DNA of 64,000 nucleotides from Komarekiella delphini-convector SJRDD-AB1 (GCF_014831675.1 NZ_VJXY01000017.1:1-64000), one strand, 5' to 3'; shown: positions 1 through 9,318, counted from the stretch's first letter. The notes: generated from the letters alone by a model not told the origin. Translations and numbers: made by a program.

Positions 1-127
1 CTAGGAAGGCGCAGGGGAATAATAATATCCCTGACCATCCTACGAATACGAAGCGATCGCGCTTTAACCAGTCGTCTAGAACGTCAAACCACCCTCTACT
101 GGGCGCGCGTCCAACTGCGATGGTCAT
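1..127 (-). CDS. psbD: Photosystem II D2 protein, 5' end (partial)
   Basis: Reading the minus strand from the ATG at 127 gives 42 residues that run off the window edge. They start [20 protein letters not shown] and continue with [12 protein letters not shown], the highly conserved N-terminus of the D2 reaction-centre protein. D2 binds the primary photochemistry pigments and plastoquinone QA in thylakoid membranes; only its stromal N-terminus and the start of the first membrane helix are visible here. Cyanobacteria often carry more than one psbD, and which copy this is cannot be told. The promoter must lie in the gap to the divergent gene at 469. Confidence 0.95.
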   Translation of the reverse strand, partial: MTIAVGRAPSRGWFDVLDDWLKRDRFVFVGWSGILLFPCAFL

Positions 128-468
128 GAGAGCAAATCTCCAAATGTTATAAGTACAGGTCGTATCTGTATTGTATATAGATAACTATTTTACAGCTATC
201 TATAAGCAGAAAGTTAACCAGGTTGTCTACCTAGTTTACAATTTTTTACGTACCTTTAATCATAATAGGTGCAAATCGCTAATTTTTCTAGAGGATTTGT
301 CATTAAATTTAACTTTTGATACAGATGCGATCGCACTATAGGAATAGTAGAGGAGTGGAAGAGAGAATAATTTTGAATTATTATCCGCCCTCTTACTGTT
401 CTCCATCCCCCTGGAATCAGCCGGCTGACGCTAAAATGAATCCTACAGTTAAATTTGATTAATGCTAA
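128..468. other. Intergenic region between divergent psbD and small-protein gene
   Basis: This 341-bp AT-rich gap separates psbD (minus) from the gene at 469 (plus), so it should hold promoters for both. No convincing -35/-10 pair, riboswitch or ORF was picked out by eye. A GCGATCGC-like site lies near 327. Confidence 0.5.
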
Positions 469-741
469 ATGTTTACCATTGACTTAAGCATCAGGAACAC
501 TGCTTTCCCCATTTCAGTACAACGTAAGTCAGCCGAGGATGCTGAGGCTGTCTATCAGCTAATTTTGGCTGCAATACGTTCTGGCAATCCTGACATTGTG
601 GAACTAAAGTGTGAGGGCAAGACAGAGAAAAAAATCGCTGTTCGTGCTAGTGAAATTTCTGGAGTACAGATTGTTCAGAAGGATGGTGTAACCACTGCTG
701 GTGGTAGACCACCTGGGTTTTTTGCAGTAGCGGCTGAGTAA
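469..741 (+). CDS. Small conserved cyanobacterial protein (UPF0367-like)
   Basis: A 90-residue protein with no signal peptide or membrane segment. It starts MFTIDLSIRNTAFPISVQRK and contains an AEDAEAVYQLI helix. From memory this matches the uncharacterised cyanobacterial family UPF0367, whose members are about 90 residues long and begin in the same way; this was not checked by search. The beta-strand and basic-residue pattern suggests a small soluble alpha/beta fold. It lies 13 bp upstream of the ABC ATPase gene, so the two are probably co-transcribed. No function is assigned. Confidence 0.75.
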   Translation: MFTIDLSIRNTAFPISVQRKSAEDAEAVYQLILAAIRSGNPDIVELKCEGKTEKKIAVRASEISGVQIVQKDGVTTAGGRPPGFFAVAAE

Positions 742-754
742 CCAAGGTATATAA

Positions 755-1432
755 ATGGCGGAAGTGGGCATTGAGGTCAAGAATTTAAACTTCAGTTGGC
801 CTAATGGCGAAACAGCAATCAAATCTTGCTCACTAGAAGTACCCAAGGGTGAGTTTTGGATGCTCTTGGGCACAAATGGCAGTGGCAAATCAACGTTACT
901 TAGACTATTGGCAGGGCTATTATCTGCTGAGTCTGGCGAAATTCGGGTTTTGCATCCTGTTGGTTTTGTCTTCCAAAATCCGGATCATCAACTGGTAATG
1001 CCAACAGTTGGTGCTGATGTAGCGTTTGGATTGGTGGAAGAAAAATTGCCACCTGCTGCGGTGAGAGCAAGAGTTGAAGAGGCGCTAGGGGCGGTAAATT
1101 TGCGTGCCCTACAACGACGTCCTATATATGCGCTCTCTGGGGGCCAAAAACAGCGAGTAGCGATCGCAGGTGCAATCGCTCGTCACTGTGAAGTCTTACT
1201 ATTAGATGAACCCACTGCTTTACTAGATCCAGATAGCCAACTGGATTTAGTAGCTGGTGTCCGCAGCCTCGTCAAAAGTCGAGGTATTACAGCTCTATGG
1301 GTGACACATCGATTAGACGAGTTAAATTACTGTGATGGCGCTTTTTTGCTAGAAAAAGGCTCTTTGGTAGATTGGGGTGAAGCCCAGCGCCTCAAACAAC
1401 GTCTAATGGAGGTAAACAGCGAAGCCTCTTGA
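755..1432 (+). CDS. ABC transporter ATP-binding protein (CbiO/ECF-like class)
   Basis: A 225-residue ABC ATPase with Walker A GTNGSGKST near residue 39, Q-loop VFQNPDHQLVMPTV, signature LSGGQKQRVAIAGA, Walker B VLLLDEPTALLD and switch histidine WVTHR. The QNPDHQL stretch after the Q-loop is typical of CbiO/energy-coupling-factor ATPases and of the plastid-related ABCI11 group. It would power an unidentified import system; no membrane partner is encoded nearby, so the substrate is unknown. It follows the small gene at 469 by 13 bp and is followed by a hairpin terminator at 1510, which makes a two-gene operon. Confidence 0.85.
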   Translation: MAEVGIEVKNLNFSWPNGETAIKSCSLEVPKGEFWMLLGTNGSGKSTLLRLLAGLLSAESGEIRVLHPVGFVFQNPDHQLVMPTVGADVAFGLVEEKLPPAAVRARVEEALGAVNLRALQRRPIYALSGGQKQRVAIAGAIARHCEVLLLDEPTALLDPDSQLDLVAGVRSLVKSRGITALWVTHRLDELNYCDGAFLLEKGSLVDWGEAQRLKQRLMEVNSEAS

Positions 1433-1509
1433 TTGAGTGCTAATTGTTTAAAGAGTGCTGAATAGGAAGAAGTAAATACTCAGCACTTAGTACTATTAAT
1501 AAAACTGCT

Positions 1510-1540
1510 ACGCGCCTTTTTGAAGAGGCGCGTTTTCATT
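1510..1540 (+). terminator. Rho-independent terminator after ABC ATPase
   Basis: Perfect 8-bp inverted repeat ACGCGCCT / AGGCGCGT with an 8-nt loop, followed directly by TTTCATTT. It lies 78 bp after the stop of the ABC ATPase gene. Confidence 0.75.
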
Positions 1541-1679
1541 TGGTGCGTCTGTCTTAGGGTTAGTTTTATGAACATAGCGCATTTTTGTCTTCTGTAACAT
1601 AGTGTTACAGACAATGCATCAATTATTATAAATCTTATGAATGAATTTTGTTAACTCTAGAAAATTGTGATTAAAAACC

Positions 1680-2231
1680 ATGCCCCGTTCCTTACTCCAA
1701 GCCGTTTTGTTAGTGGACGGCTACAATATAATTGGCGCTTGGCCTTGCCTTAAAAAAACCCGTGATAGCGCTGGACTAGAGGCAGCACGGGGAGAACTTG
1801 TTGAAGCGATGACGGGTTATAGTGCGTTTCAAGGTTATGTAACTCAAATAGTTTTTGATGCCCAATACCATAACGCCTCTAGCAATAAAGAAATGATAAC
1901 TGAGCTTTTATCAGTTTATTACACCGATTTTGGACAGACAGCAGATACCTACATTGAAAAATCCTGTGCGTCTATGCGGCAGCAAGTTGCCCAATCTCTG
2001 ATTTCTCGTGTGATTGTTGCCACCTCAGATCGGGCACAGCAGTTGATGGTACAGGGTTATGGGGCTGAATGGTTATCGGCACAACAACTATGTGGTGAAG
2101 TGGAAGCTACTGTTTGTCGGATGCGGCAGAAGTATCATACACGTAAACAATCTAAGAGTAGATTTTTGGCCAATGCTATTGATGCTAAAGCACGACAGCG
2201 TTTGGCTGAATTGCGAATGGGATTACAGTAG
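1680..2231 (+). CDS. NYN-domain (YacP/Rae1-like) ribonuclease
   Basis: A 183-residue protein of the YacP-type NYN family. It has the N-terminal LLVDGYNIIGAWP metal-site motif, the central VFDAQYH, acidic residues in the QTADTYIEK helix and VIVATSDRAQQ near residue 118, all features of the PIN-like NYN nuclease fold. The Bacillus member Rae1 is a ribosome-associated endoribonuclease, and a role in RNA turnover is inferred here from the family. The C-terminus is basic (RKQSKSRF), which would suit RNA binding. It stands alone, with tRNA-Asn about 140 bp downstream on the same strand. Confidence 0.85.
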   Translation: MPRSLLQAVLLVDGYNIIGAWPCLKKTRDSAGLEAARGELVEAMTGYSAFQGYVTQIVFDAQYHNASSNKEMITELLSVYYTDFGQTADTYIEKSCASMRQQVAQSLISRVIVATSDRAQQLMVQGYGAEWLSAQQLCGEVEATVCRMRQKYHTRKQSKSRFLANAIDAKARQRLAELRMGLQ

Positions 2232-2375
2232 ATATTAGTATCCAAAAGTCTGAGTTTGAGTTTCAGAAAGGGTTTTGGTTGCAAAAATCCTATTATTAAG
2301 CATCTAAAAAAATATTTTGGCGGAAGTACTTGCCAAATCCTATCCGTTAGCCTTACTATTATAAATCGTGAGTGA

Positions 2376-2447
<72 letters not shown>

Positions 2448-2476
2448 TTAAATAAGAAATAGAAATGAAAAGTAAA

Positions 2477-2524
2477 AAACCTTATATCTTGAACCAGTGG
2501 TTACTGGTTCAAGATATAAGGTTT
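2477..2524. repeat. Perfect 22-bp hairpin downstream of tRNA-Asn
   Basis: Arms at 2477-2498 and 2503-2524 are exact reverse complements (AAACCTTATATC...) around a GGTT loop. There is no T-tract on the plus strand. On the minus strand the hairpin is followed by TTTTTACTTTT, so it looks more like a minus-strand terminator or a small inserted palindrome. It ends about 20 bp before the GNAT start. Confidence 0.85.
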
Positions 2525-2544
2525 ATGAATAGTTGCTCTGTTTC

Positions 2545-2988
2545 GTGGTAAAAATTCGTCCCTATCAACTAAACGATTTAGAAGATACCGTTCAAGTTTG
2601 GTATCAAACATGGCATCAGACATTTCCCTATATTCAACACCCACAATCTTATGTTGAATGGGAAGCTCGCTTCCATGATGAGCTTGCGGTAAGAGCAAAT
2701 GTTTGGGTTGCTGAAGTGGAAAATCGCATTGTAGGTTTTATTGTAGTGATGCAAGAAGAACAATGCTTAGAGCAGCTTTTTGTAGACATGGCCTACCAGA
2801 ATCAAGGCATAGGTTCGGCGTTACTTGAAAAAGTAAAAGTAATTTGTTCGCAAGGATTCAAATTGCACACACTACAACAAAATATGCAAGCTCGTGCATT
2901 TTATGAACGGCACGGTTGCAAAATTAGCAAATTGTCAACAAATACAATCAACGGCCAACCTAACGTCGAATATTACTGGTTGCCTTAA
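2545..2988 (+). CDS. GNAT-family N-acetyltransferase
   Basis: The GTG start gives VKIRPYQLND, the usual opening beta strand of this family, for 147 residues; a TTG four codons upstream is also in frame. The motifs ENRIVGFIVVM, LFVDMAYQNQGIGSALLEKV (acetyl-CoA pyrophosphate loop QNQGIGSA) and NMQARAFYERHGC define a Gcn5-related acetyltransferase. The acceptor cannot be predicted; small molecules and protein N-termini are both possible. It is a single gene that begins just after the 22-bp hairpin, with no clear ribosome-binding site. Confidence 0.85.
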   Translation: MVKIRPYQLNDLEDTVQVWYQTWHQTFPYIQHPQSYVEWEARFHDELAVRANVWVAEVENRIVGFIVVMQEEQCLEQLFVDMAYQNQGIGSALLEKVKVICSQGFKLHTLQQNMQARAFYERHGCKISKLSTNTINGQPNVEYYWLP

Positions 2989-3057
2989 TGTATGGCTTAG
3001 GAATTAACCATATTCTAATAATAGGTAATTAAGATTACCCGTTAATCTTTTAAGTTT

Positions 3058-3915
3058 TTAAGTGTGAAATATTACTGTAACTAAAGGCAGCAAGGCCAAT
3101 AAAAAGCCATTCCAGGACTGGAATCGAGCTTCTGGATTTGGTTCTGGTGGCGCTAATAGGGCTTCGATTCTCTGCTCTAAGCGTACGCCGTAGGCATCGC
3201 CTACACTAGGGGAACCTAATGCAGCACAGCAAATTTCTGATATAACAGGGCTGTTACTAACTACTAATAAGAGTGATTCTGCTAGCAATAGAGGGTCTAT
3301 CTGTAATGCTGCATAGCTATCGGCACGGAGTTCGCGCAAAGCCAACAGTTCTTGCCACAAAAGCTCTGTATTTGGCAACCAAGCAGTACAGGAACGCACC
3401 CAACCCAGCCAGAAAAACCAGAATGTATCCCTATAATAGTGATGCCCTTGCTCATGGGCTAAGACGCTTTCTAAATGATCTGGTGAGAGAGTTTGCAGTA
3501 ATCCTTGACTAACTACTAGTTCTGGTTGCCAAAAACCAATTTGACCCGCAAACAACGCGCCCGTTTGCAGTAACCTGGCTTGTTTATCTCCCAAATTCAC
3601 CAAAGGACAGTTACGAGCAGATTCCACAGACCGCCAACCCTGAAAAGCAAGTTTAATGCATGAAATGACAAAAAATGCCAAATAAATTAACGCTACTACA
3701 TAGCTGATAGAGCCTGTATACATCCCGCCCATTTGCCCTTGAGGCCCCATGAACAGCACAGAAATCGCAGTCATGAAAATTAGCAAGGGCGGGAAGAGAA
3801 ATAAAAACAGCGATCGCTGCCACCGCAGATTCCAATTACCTTGGGGTTGATTCCAAGAGGATCTTAAGCACCAGGCAACTGTCAAAGCAATCAAAATCAT
3901 TATTAGATGCATCAT
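3058..3915 (-). CDS. M56-family (BlaR1-like) membrane metallopeptidase
   Basis: A 285-residue integral membrane protein with hydrophobic segments near residues 3-19, 33-56 and 68-90 and at the C-terminus. A zinc-peptidase motif LAHEQGHHYYRD (HExxH) sits near residue 183. In BlaR1/MecR1 such a domain is activated by a sensor and triggers loss of the BlaI-type repressor. This protein is much shorter than BlaR1 and has no extracytoplasmic penicillin-binding sensor, as is usual for cyanobacterial M56 proteins, so the signal is unknown. Its start overlaps the stop of the BlaI-like gene by 4 bp, which indicates translational coupling and a shared pathway. Confidence 0.85.
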   Translation of the reverse strand: MMHLIMILIALTVAWCLRSSWNQPQGNWNLRWQRSLFLFLFPPLLIFMTAISVLFMGPQGQMGGMYTGSISYVVALIYLAFFVISCIKLAFQGWRSVESARNCPLVNLGDKQARLLQTGALFAGQIGFWQPELVVSQGLLQTLSPDHLESVLAHEQGHHYYRDTFWFFWLGWVRSCTAWLPNTELLWQELLALRELRADSYAALQIDPLLLAESLLLVVSNSPVISEICCAALGSPSVGDAYGVRLEQRIEALLAPPEPNPEARFQSWNGFLLALLPLVTVIFHT

Positions 3916-4331
3916 TTTTCCTCCCTGGCTTGGCGTGCAGATTGAATTCGTTTGGCGATCGCTTCTATTTGCTCGCTAGCTGCTTCATCGAGACTATCAG
4001 CAAAAGCAGCGACCACATCAGGATTACCAACGGCGAGAAATCGCTGCAACTGTTCGTGTGCTTTGATTACCGCTGACTGCTGCTTAGTCAGCAATGGTCG
4101 CCAGTAAAATGCCCGTCCTTGTTTGTCGCATGTCAACCAACCTTTATCAGTGAGACGACGCAGAACGGTAGTTACAGAAGTATAAGCTAATTCTCGGTTG
4201 GGATCAGCCAGAATGCGATCGTGTACATCCTTGACTGTTGCTGAACCAAGTTCCCAGATAATATTTAAAATTTCCGCTTCCAACGGGCCTACAGACAATT
4301 GTTTAGGGCGGTAATCGGGTAAAGGTGCCAT
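3912..4331 (-). CDS. BlaI/MecI/CopY-family transcriptional repressor
   Basis: A 139-residue winged-helix protein. The N-terminal half carries LGPLEAEILNIIWELG-like helices (here VGPLEAEILNIIWELG), then ATVKDVHDRI and TSVTTVLRRLTDKGWL, the BlaI recognition helix and wing. The acidic, amphipathic C-terminal half should dimerise. It is probably inactivated by the M56 peptidase encoded next to it. Members of this family usually repress their own operon; an operator would be expected in the 300 bp upstream, but no certain TACA/TGTA dyad was identified there. The regulon beyond this pair is unknown. Confidence 0.88.
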   Translation of the reverse strand: MAPLPDYRPKQLSVGPLEAEILNIIWELGSATVKDVHDRILADPNRELAYTSVTTVLRRLTDKGWLTCDKQGRAFYWRPLLTKQQSAVIKAHEQLQRFLAVGNPDVVAAFADSLDEAASEQIEAIAKRIQSARQAREEK

Positions 4332-4632
4332 ATCAGTTTTGGTGGGATGAGCGGAGTGGAGTTAGCAGGCGTCAGGGAGTTGTACCAACTTGAAGCGTCA
4401 AACACAGCCTTAGAAGGTTTATTCTTTCAGATTACAAGATAGTGCAGCAAGTATAAAAGTCCAGAAGCATGGGAGCAGGCTTTTTTAGACTTTTTTAGGA
4501 TTTTATGAATGGTATGTATCGTGGATTTGAATGCTAAAAAACGCTCTATGGTCAACTGTAACTGTAGTTAGTGACACCAAGTAGGTAAAATGTTATTTGC
4601 GGCAATAGTATTAGAGCAGGTGTGTCCAGCGC
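4332..4632. other. Divergent intergenic region (blaI-like / comB)
   Basis: About 300 bp that must contain promoters for the BlaI/M56 pair (minus) and comB (plus). An ACTGTAACTGTAG stretch near 4556 could be part of a repressor site, but this is only suggestive. No ORF is visible. Confidence 0.4.
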
Positions 4633-5373
4633 GTGAAGCTATTCGTATACCACACTCCGGAATTGACTCCAATGGATAAAGCGCCAGATTGTGCGATCGC
4701 AGTCGATGTGTTGCGAGCCACTAGCACAATCGCGACTGTCCTAGCGGCTGGAGGCGAAGCTGTGCAAGTCTTCAGTGATTTAGATCAACTAATCGAAGTT
4801 AGCGAAAAATGGCCTTCAGAAAAACGCCTACGAGCTGGAGAACGCGGCGGCGCGAAAGTAACTGGCTTTGAATTAGGTAACTCTCCCCTTGATTGCACAC
4901 AAGAATTAGTGGCGGGACGGCGCTTATTTATCAGTACTACTAATGGCACTCGCGCCTTACAAAGAGTACAAGAATCTCCAGCTGTATTAGCAGCAGCCTT
5001 AATCAACCGGGCTGCGATAGTGCAGTATCTCTTGGAAAAGCAACCAGAAACAGTATGGATTGTTGGTTCAGGTTGGGAAGGCTCTTTTTCCTTAGAGGAT
5101 ACAGTTTGTGCAGGCGCGATCGCCCATAGTCTTGTACAGCAAACTAAATTGTCGCAGGAGGAATTAGCTGGTAATGATGAAGTAATTAGCGCGATCGCTC
5201 TTTATTCTCAATGGCAAAGCGATTTATTGGGATTGTTACACCAAGCTAGTCACGGTCAGCGACTATTGCGCCTGGAATGCCATGAAGACTTAAAATATTG
5301 TTCTCAAACTGATATTTTAGATGTTTTGCCCATACAACGAGAAATAGGAGTTTTAAAAAGTCAACCCCTCTAG
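4633..5373 (+). CDS. comB: 2-phosphosulfolactate phosphatase family protein
   Basis: The GTG start gives a 246-residue ComB-family protein. Conserved blocks are [52 protein letters not shown] and [20 protein letters not shown], which form the Mg-dependent active site of the family. In methanogens ComB dephosphorylates 2-phosphosulfolactate in coenzyme M synthesis. Cyanobacteria do not make coenzyme M, so the true substrate here is uncertain. The gene is monocistronic and converges on the glycosyltransferase at 5504. Confidence 0.85.
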   Translation: MKLFVYHTPELTPMDKAPDCAIAVDVLRATSTIATVLAAGGEAVQVFSDLDQLIEVSEKWPSEKRLRAGERGGAKVTGFELGNSPLDCTQELVAGRRLFISTTNGTRALQRVQESPAVLAAALINRAAIVQYLLEKQPETVWIVGSGWEGSFSLEDTVCAGAIAHSLVQQTKLSQEELAGNDEVISAIALYSQWQSDLLGLLHQASHGQRLLRLECHEDLKYCSQTDILDVLPIQREIGVLKSQPL

Positions 5374-5411
5374 AGAATTCAAAATTATTGAAAACTCAGC
5401 AGTTGGTTTGT

Positions 5412-5440
5412 AGAGACGCGAAATTTCGTGTCTCTATTTG
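5412..5440. terminator. Hairpin between convergent comB and glycosyltransferase
   Basis: AGAGACGCGAAA / TTTCGTGTCTCT form a 12-bp stem with one G-T pair and almost no loop, followed by ATTTGTT. It probably serves as terminator for comB. The related sequence at 54706 suggests it belongs to a dispersed GTAGAGACG palindrome family. Confidence 0.55.
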
Positions 5441-5503
5441 TTATTGATTGAGGCGCTTTTTCCTCTACTGTGAACCTGTATATCCAGGTATTAAAAAATC
5501 GGC

Positions 5504-6565
5504 TTACAGGTAGCGTGATAAAACTTCGACAGTAGCTTTTCCTGTTTTTTCCCAACTGAATTGTTGGGAGCGAGTGATTCCTTGGTGGGAAAGGTGCGAT
5601 CGCAATGCTGAATCGGTGGCAATTACTTGCATTGCCTTACTTATTTCCTCTATATTGTAGGGATTGACCAAAATCGCTGCGTCACCAGCAACTTCTGGAA
5701 GAGAAGAAATGTTGGAGGTAATTACAGGAGTACCGCAAGCGATCGCTTCTAGGACAGGAAAACCAAAGCCTTCCCAAAGACTAGGAAAGACAAGAGCGAT
5801 CGCTTGATTGATGATTTTTGGCAATTCGTTGTAAGGAACATAATCCAGGAACTTTACCTGATTAGTTATACCTAGTTCCTCAACTTGTGCTTTTAAAACT
5901 GGCGTATAACGCTGATCAATTGAACCGGCTAACCACAATTCGTAATCATTGCTATTTTGTAGTGTAGCGAAGGCAGAAACCAGCCGATGTAGGTTTTTGT
6001 AGGGATCTTGGCGTCCAATGTAGAGAAAGTAGTTACGGGTGGGTAGATTGAGAAAACGATAGTGATTGCGATCGTGAGCGAGGGGAATAGAGGTAATTTT
6101 GTTAGCTGGAATTTGGTAAAAGTCAATAATATCTTTAGCTGTGGTCTTGGAATTACAAATAATATGTTGCGCTTGGTGGAGGACTTGGGGAATGTAATAT
6201 CGATGGTAAGTTGTCAACGGTGAAAAGCATTTAGGAAAGCGCAACGGTATTAAGTCGTGAAACATCACAACAAACCGACAATTGCTATAAAGAGGTGCTT
6301 CTGGGAGTGGAGAAAATAACAGTTGTGATTCTAACTGTTTATAGATTTGCGGTAATCGAAATTGAGTCCAAACAAGGCGGTCAAAATGCCCTTTTATCCC
6401 TTGGTCTGGTGTTAAATTTGCTAAAATTGGATAGCAATCATAATTTGGAATGATCTGCGAAGTTAATAACTTCAGTTTGAGAGATTGTAGATTTGGAAGG
6501 AGATTTAAAGCGTAGGTTGTTATACCTGTAGGTTTAGTTGACAGAAAAGAGAGATTAACTAACAA
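5504..6565 (-). CDS. Glycosyltransferase, GT4-like (last gene of glycan cluster)
   Basis: A 353-residue GT-B fold protein. The N-terminal acceptor domain has [19 protein letters not shown]. The nucleotide-binding half shows [20 protein letters not shown] and [19 protein letters not shown], the E-x7-E donor-binding signature of family GT4, followed by [14 protein letters not shown]. It would transfer a hexose or deoxyhexose from a nucleotide donor, perhaps GDP-mannose given the nearby dehydratase, to a growing surface glycan on the cytoplasmic side. It lies 27 bp after the glycosyltransferase at 6593 on the same strand. Donor and acceptor are not readable from sequence. Confidence 0.85.
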   Translation of the reverse strand: MLVNLSFLSTKPTGITTYALNLLPNLQSLKLKLLTSQIIPNYDCYPILANLTPDQGIKGHFDRLVWTQFRLPQIYKQLESQLLFSPLPEAPLYSNCRFVVMFHDLIPLRFPKCFSPLTTYHRYYIPQVLHQAQHIICNSKTTAKDIIDFYQIPANKITSIPLAHDRNHYRFLNLPTRNYFLYIGRQDPYKNLHRLVSAFATLQNSNDYELWLAGSIDQRYTPVLKAQVEELGITNQVKFLDYVPYNELPKIINQAIALVFPSLWEGFGFPVLEAIACGTPVITSNISSLPEVAGDAAILVNPYNIEEISKAMQVIATDSALRSHLSHQGITRSQQFSWEKTGKATVEVLSRYL

Positions 6566-6592
6566 ATTTTTCAGCTTTTGTTGAAACTTAAT

Positions 6593-7897
6593 TTAAATAC
6601 ATAAATAAGAGATTAATTGTTCAGCGGATTCTTTCCAAGAGAATGGTCTATATTCATTTTTGATCCGATCAACCAAATGATTGTAGTAAATATCTGAATC
6701 AAGTAGCTTTTTTAAAGCTTGATGAAGTTCAGTTGGTTGAGTAGGATCAAAATATATACAGAAGTCGCCCCCTACTTCAGGTAAAGAGCCACCAGTGCTA
6801 GCAATTACAGGTTTACAGTATTGTAGTGCTTCTACAACTGGTAATCCAAACCCTTCATAAAAGGAAGCTTGAACTAAACAGTAACAGTTTTGATAGAGAG
6901 CTTTTAGCTGAGCATCGGTAACTGAACCTAGTATATGTATAAGATTGCCATACATTTTATTAGATTCTATTAGCGCGTCAGTCTTTGAGTGCCAACCTCT
7001 ATTACCCGCAAAAAGTAAATATATGTTTTCATGATTTGATACCAACAAATCAAACGCTGCTATGATAGCCTGAATATTTTTATGAGGAACTAAGCTTCCT
7101 ACTACTAAAATATATTTTTTACTTAGTAGTTCACTCAAATTTTCATCAAAATTATTAAGTTCTATATTGAGTGAGTAATCATGATTGGAATAGTCAGATC
7201 CTAAACGAAAGCTTTTGACTATTAAATCAGGATTATTGCTGGCTACTATCCCCTGCTTTTGGGCGTATTTATAATCTTCAACACTATTTTTAGATATACA
7301 TAAAACTTGATCAAATAAGTTTGAATACTCTCTGTAAAAATTTGTAAAAGCCTCAGTAAATCTCTTTGAAGAAAATTCGGGAAACTTTATAGGTATGAGG
7401 TCATAACATATAATTACAATAGTAACTTGATGGTTTTTTAGAATCTGTAAAAATTTATAGTATGTTTTAGGTAAATCCCAATTTGCATCAGCTATGATGT
7501 ATATATCTCCTGGTTGAATTTGATAACCATCTAATTCAAGATAAATATTTTTGTGTTGGTTACTTAAATTTAACCAATCGGCTAAATCCAATATATTAGA
7601 AAATGAATTTATAAATTTATTTTTTACTTTAGAAAATAACACTTTGATTTTTCTATTGATTTTGGTTATTGTGTAAAGATACTGGTTACTCTTAGTAGTT
7701 TGACTGTAATTTTGTTGGTTAAGATTATTCACCCTGACTATAGATTTACTATCAAACATAACCGCAGTTATTTCTATATCTGGACTAGTCGAACTTAATC
7801 TCAACATTTCAGATGTCAATTCACGAACTACTCGATGTATTCCAGTATTTTTATATGTATGTTTTGCCGTATGAGTGCAGTCTATAAATATTCTCAT
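6593..7897 (-). CDS. Glycosyltransferase, GT4-like
   Basis: A 434-residue GT-B glycosyltransferase starting MRIFIDCTHTAKHTYKNTGI. The ADANWDLPKTY and VTIVIICYDLIPIKFPEF blocks form the acceptor domain. VVGSLVPHKNIQAIIAAFDLL and ASFYEGFGLPVVEALQYCKP carry the GT4 donor-site acidic pair, with GGSLPEVGGDFCIYFDP after it. The AT-rich, Asn/Lys-rich composition differs from the housekeeping genes nearby, as is common for glycan loci acquired or exchanged horizontally. It is separated from the dehydratase at 8073 by about 175 bp with no terminator seen. Confidence 0.85.
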   Translation of the reverse strand: MRIFIDCTHTAKHTYKNTGIHRVVRELTSEMLRLSSTSPDIEITAVMFDSKSIVRVNNLNQQNYSQTTKSNQYLYTITKINRKIKVLFSKVKNKFINSFSNILDLADWLNLSNQHKNIYLELDGYQIQPGDIYIIADANWDLPKTYYKFLQILKNHQVTIVIICYDLIPIKFPEFSSKRFTEAFTNFYREYSNLFDQVLCISKNSVEDYKYAQKQGIVASNNPDLIVKSFRLGSDYSNHDYSLNIELNNFDENLSELLSKKYILVVGSLVPHKNIQAIIAAFDLLVSNHENIYLLFAGNRGWHSKTDALIESNKMYGNLIHILGSVTDAQLKALYQNCYCLVQASFYEGFGLPVVEALQYCKPVIASTGGSLPEVGGDFCIYFDPTQPTELHQALKKLLDSDIYYNHLVDRIKNEYRPFSWKESAEQLISYLCI

Positions 7898-8072
7898 CTG
7901 AGACTCTAGTTATAATTGCTTATTTCTGTTTTCATTTGTGCCTAAATCTAGACATGACAAACTTCAGAATAAAATACATAATTGGAAAACTTTAGAATTT
8001 TATTCTTGAGGATATTCTGTGGCTATGTATTGGGCCAAATAGTTAAGTAGCGAGATTAGGAAGCTAGCCTAT

Positions 8073-9038
8073 CTAACTACTCAATTTCTTGAGGTCATAA
8101 TCAACCATTAACTCAACTAATTCATTAAAGGAATATTGAGGCTCCCAACCTATCTCGGTTTTAATTTTATCAATGCAGCCAACCAACTGTACGGGTTCAT
8201 CAGGGCGGTAGAAAGTAGGGTCAACTAAAACATAATCTTGCCAGTTTAGACCAACACTGTTGAAAGCGCACTCAACGAGTTCTTTTACAGAATGGGTTTC
8301 ACCACTGGCAATGATATAATCATTTGGTAGTTCCTGCTGCAACATCAGCCACATGGCATAAACAGCATCTTTTGCGTAGCACCAATCACGGCGAGCATCT
8401 AGGTTGCCTAATTTTAGTTCATTTGCCAGACCGAGTTTAATTTGGGCAGCTGCATGTGTGATTTTGCGAAATACAAATTCTGTGCCACGTCGAGGTGATT
8501 CGTGAGTATAAGTAATACCGCAGCAGGTATAAAGATTATATTTTTGCCGATAGTTGATAGTCATCCAATGAGCATAAGCTTTGGCAACACCATAAGGGTT
8601 ACGAGGACGGAAAGCAGTACGTTCAGTTTGAGGCGAGTCATCGGGTTGACCAAAGACTTCACTACTGGAGGCTTGGTAGAATTTAGCATCCGGTTTGCAG
8701 CGACGGATGGATTCTAGTAAACGAGAGACACCAAGTGCTGTGTATTCAGCAGTGAGAGCTGGTTGTGTCCAAGAAAGGGGTACGTAGCTTTGGGAGGCGA
8801 GATTATAAATTTCGTCAGGTTGTGATTCAGCTATCACATCCATCAAGGAAGATTGATCCAAAAGATCACCGGATAAGATTTGAATATCGCCTGAAAGGTG
8901 GGTAATACGTTCTAAGTTGCTGCTGCTGGAACGGCGAACTAAGCCGAACACTTGGTAGCCTTTGGTTAAGAGCAGTTCAGCAAGATAAGATCCGTCTTGT
9001 CCGGTTAAGCCGGTGATTAGGGCTTTTTTAGGTGTCAT
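8073..9038 (-). CDS. gmd: GDP-mannose 4,6-dehydratase
   Basis: A 321-residue extended short-chain dehydrogenase. The NADP motif ALITGLTGQDGSYLAELLL is followed by GLVRRSSSSNLERI, LASQSYVPLSW, the SSSEVFG catalytic serine region, NPYGVAKAYAHW (Tyr-x3-Lys) and ESPRRGTEFVFRKI. These are GMD family hallmarks. It converts GDP-mannose to GDP-4-keto-6-deoxymannose, precursor of GDP-rhamnose or GDP-fucose. No reductase (rmd or fcl) is present in this window, so the final sugar is unknown. It supplies the cluster with a deoxyhexose donor and sits between the glycosyltransferase genes and a stretch of decayed DNA. Confidence 0.92.
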   Translation of the reverse strand: MTPKKALITGLTGQDGSYLAELLLTKGYQVFGLVRRSSSSNLERITHLSGDIQILSGDLLDQSSLMDVIAESQPDEIYNLASQSYVPLSWTQPALTAEYTALGVSRLLESIRRCKPDAKFYQASSSEVFGQPDDSPQTERTAFRPRNPYGVAKAYAHWMTINYRQKYNLYTCCGITYTHESPRRGTEFVFRKITHAAAQIKLGLANELKLGNLDARRDWCYAKDAVYAMWLMLQQELPNDYIIASGETHSVKELVECAFNSVGLNWQDYVLVDPTFYRPDEPVQLVGCIDKIKTEIGWEPQYSFNELVELMVDYDLKKLSS

Positions 9039-9318
9039 CTGTTATTCAATGATTAATATTCTGGAGCCATTAATCCTAATGCGGGAAGATAAATACGGTA
9101 GTGATTAAGGTTTTTGGTTAAAAGTATCATGTTCGCGATCGCAGCATGATCGCCAATATATAAGTCTGGTAAAGGCGATCATTTAGTTCCGCCTTTTTGG
9201 CGATATGGTACAAAGCATTTTATCGCCAAAAATGCTGCTTTCCAAGGTAAGGTGCTGAAACAGTGGGCTAGGCTGAATTTAAAAGTATTATATCTGCGAT
9301 CGCAATATAAACTTTAAT

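Noticed and set aside
4332-4632. BlaI operator upstream of the BlaI/M56 pair
   Set aside because: TACA/TGTA half-sites occur but not in a clean palindrome, so no operator is annotated.
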